Origin: Methanomicrobiales archaeon
GTDB lineage: Archaea; Halobacteriota; Methanomicrobia; Methanomicrobiales; JACTUA01
Length of the DNA stretch: 5,682 nt
Assembly: GCA_028678555.1 (NCBI GenBank)
Contig: JAJRDF010000100.1
Location: 1-5,682 of the forward strand
Direction: 5' to 3'
Shown: piece by piece, positions 4,434-5,682 of the stretch
How the letters are laid out: every line of letters starts with the position of its first letter
Numbering within the stretch: the stretch's first letter is position 1
Made by a program: the position numbers and the translations under genes
The notes under the pieces: generated by a model
Databases searched by the model: none
The model's input: the letters and a program-made list of their open reading frames with translations, nothing else
Told to the model about the DNA's origin: nothing

Positions 4434-5153
4434 ATGGGACACAGAATCCAGACACAGAACCGCGGAAAGGGCGGCTCCAGTTACCGGGCACCGTCGCACC
4501 AGTACCGTGCGGCGGTCCACCACGCAGGTACCCCCGACCGTCTCACGAAGGGCACGATTCTCGCCTTCGAGCATGACCCGGCCAGGAACGGCCCCGTGGC
4601 CCTGGTGGGTCTTTCGGACGGATCCAAGACCTATACCCTGGCCGTGGAGGGCACCGGAGTCGGCGAAACCCTTTCCTGGGGGAAGGGCGCGGACGTGAAG
4701 AACGGGAACACTCTCCCCCTGCGGGAGATCCCGGTCGGGATCATGGTCTGCAACCTGGAGAACCGGCCCAGCGACGGGGGAAAACTCGTCCGGGCCGGAG
4801 GCGGCCAGGCGCTCGTCATGGGGAAGTCCGAGGAGGACCGGGTGGGCGTGCGGATGCCCAGCGGGAAACTGAAGTGGTTCCACGGCGACTGCATGGCGAC
4901 GGTCGGCATCGTTGCCGGCGGAGGCAGGGGCGAGAAGCCCTTCGTGAAGGCCGGGAAGAAGTTCCACAAGATGAAGTCCTCGGCCTCCAAGTGGCCCATT
5001 GTCCGGGGCGTGGCCATGAACGTGATCGATCACCCGTTCGGCGGCGGGGCACACCAGCACGCCGGCAGGCCCAAGACCGTGAGCAGGGGAACCTCCCCCG
5101 GCCGCAAGGTTGGCCTGATCGCAGCACGCCGGACCGGCAGGCTGAAGAAGTGA
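4434..5153 (+). CDS. rpl2: Large subunit ribosomal protein L2 (uL2)
   Basis: L2 binds 23S rRNA near the subunit interface and is needed for subunit joining and peptidyl transfer. The 239 residues match archaeal L2. It begins MGHRIQTQNRGKGGSSYRAP, typical of archaea. The C-terminal block GVAMNVIDHPFGGGAHQH (192-209) carries the DHPFGGG motif with H200, the position matching the histidine implicated in bacterial L2 function. It is followed by GRPKTVSRGTSPGRKVGLIA and a basic end RRTGRLKK. AGGTGA at 4422-4427, six bases upstream, overlaps the L23 stop and supports this start. Confidence 0.98.
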   Translation: MGHRIQTQNRGKGGSSYRAPSHQYRAAVHHAGTPDRLTKGTILAFEHDPARNGPVALVGLSDGSKTYTLAVEGTGVGETLSWGKGADVKNGNTLPLREIPVGIMVCNLENRPSDGGKLVRAGGGQALVMGKSEEDRVGVRMPSGKLKWFHGDCMATVGIVAGGGRGEKPFVKAGKKFHKMKSSASKWPIVRGVAMNVIDHPFGGGAHQHAGRPKTVSRGTSPGRKVGLIAARRTGRLKK

Positions 5154-5163
5154 GGGAAGACGC

Positions 5164-5577
5164 ATGGTAAAGAAGACGCAGAAACGGATGCCCCGGCGGA
5201 GGGAGGAATTCACCTACCACGGGCATACCATCGAGGAGCTGAAGACGATGCCCTCCTCCGAGCTGATCCCGCTCATGCCTGCACGGGTACGACGGAAGTT
5301 CCGGCGCGGCCTCTCCCGGGACGAGGAGGACCTCCTCTCACGGGTGCGGGGCGGTGATCCGAAGATCCGGACCCACCTGCGCAGCATGGTGGTCATGCCG
5401 GAGATGGTGGGGAAGTCCCTGGAGATCCACAACGGCAAGGAGTTCCAGAAGGTGGATATCCAGCCCGAGGCGGTCTTCCACTACCTGGGCGAGTTTGCCC
5501 TGACCCGGAGGAAGGTTGCACACGGGGCGGCCGGCATCGGGGCCACCCGGTCGAGCAAGTACGTACCGCTGAAGTGA
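5164..5577 (+). CDS. rps19: Small subunit ribosomal protein S19 (uS19)
   Basis: S19 sits on the head of the 30S subunit near the A site and contacts S13. The 137 residues fit the archaeal and eukaryotic S15-type form, longer than bacterial S19 (about 92) because of an N-terminal extension. Seen here are MVKKTQKRMPRRREEFTYHG, LIPLMPARVRRKFRRGLSRD around 37-56, and THLRSMVVMPEMVGKSLEIH around 72-91. The basic tail includes ATRSSKYVPLK, characteristic of archaeal S19. GAGGGA overlapping the L2 stop (5152-5157) is the binding site. The stop codon overlaps a possible L22 ATG at 5577. Confidence 0.98.
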   Translation: MVKKTQKRMPRRREEFTYHGHTIEELKTMPSSELIPLMPARVRRKFRRGLSRDEEDLLSRVRGGDPKIRTHLRSMVVMPEMVGKSLEIHNGKEFQKVDIQPEAVFHYLGEFALTRRKVAHGAAGIGATRSSKYVPLK

Positions 5578-5582
5578 TGGAC

Positions 5583-5682
5583 ATGGGAAAGACTGGATAC
5601 GCAATGCAGGTGCAGGGGGAGGAGTTTGCCCGGGCCAAGGCCCACGAGGTGGATATCTCCCCCAAGCATGCCATCGAGATCG
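5583..5682 (+). CDS. rpl22: Large subunit ribosomal protein L22 (uL22), partial, cut by the window end
   Basis: Only the first 33 codons are present: MGKTGYAMQVQGEEFARAKA, then HEVDISPKHAIEI. The M-x-K-T-x-Y start and the ISPKHA-E-I motif are typical of archaeal L22, which lines the exit tunnel opposite L4. I prefer the ATG at 5583 because it gives the family-like start, with GTGAT (5574-5578) as a weak binding site. An in-frame ATG at 5577 would add MD and overlap the S19 stop. The rest of the gene, and by archaeal gene order S3 and L29, should lie to the right. Confidence 0.9.
   Translation, partial: MGKTGYAMQVQGEEFARAKAHEVDISPKHAIEI

Overview
The window is about 63% GC by eye and comes from a methanogenic archaeon, most likely a member of the Methanomicrobiales (Methanoculleus-like). 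The evidence is the F420-dependent methylene-H4MPT dehydrogenase gene (mtd), a Tfx-family archaeal regulator, archaeal-type ribosomal proteins in the archaeal order L3-L4-L23-L2-S19-L22, TATA-type promoters, and T-tract terminators. The genus is an inference; no marker here fixes it.

Layout. Positions 1-216 are noncoding and end with two T-tract terminators for the leftward gene mtd. mtd (217-1059, minus strand) encodes a central enzyme of methanogenesis from CO2. It is divergent from tfx (1215-1619, plus strand), whose family is named for binding near the promoter of a formylmethanofuran dehydrogenase operon. The 155-bp gap between them carries promoter-like sequences for both genes. A 630-bp noncoding gap follows (1620-2249). 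It holds a T-tract, one strong TATA box at 1720, then about 500 bases rich in GC hairpins plus a perfect 28-bp direct repeat. I see no RNA gene of a known family in it, and read it as an unusually long structured leader of the ribosomal operon or a separate small RNA.

From 2250 to the right edge lies the tightly packed ribosomal protein operon: L3, L4, L23, L2, S19 and the first codons of L22. Spacing is short or overlapping, and Shine-Dalgarno sites are often built over the previous stop codon. These proteins assemble into the ribosome, L22/L2/L3/L4/L23 in the large subunit and S19 in the small subunit.

The most unusual item is the start of the L4 gene. Six in-frame 27-bp units (9 codons each) precede the normal start codon. 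The normal first nine codons of L4 look like the seventh unit of the same array. L4 therefore appears to have gained a 54-residue, lysine-rich, probably disordered N-terminal tail by tandem duplication of its own first nine codons, start codon included. The extended start has the better ribosome binding site.
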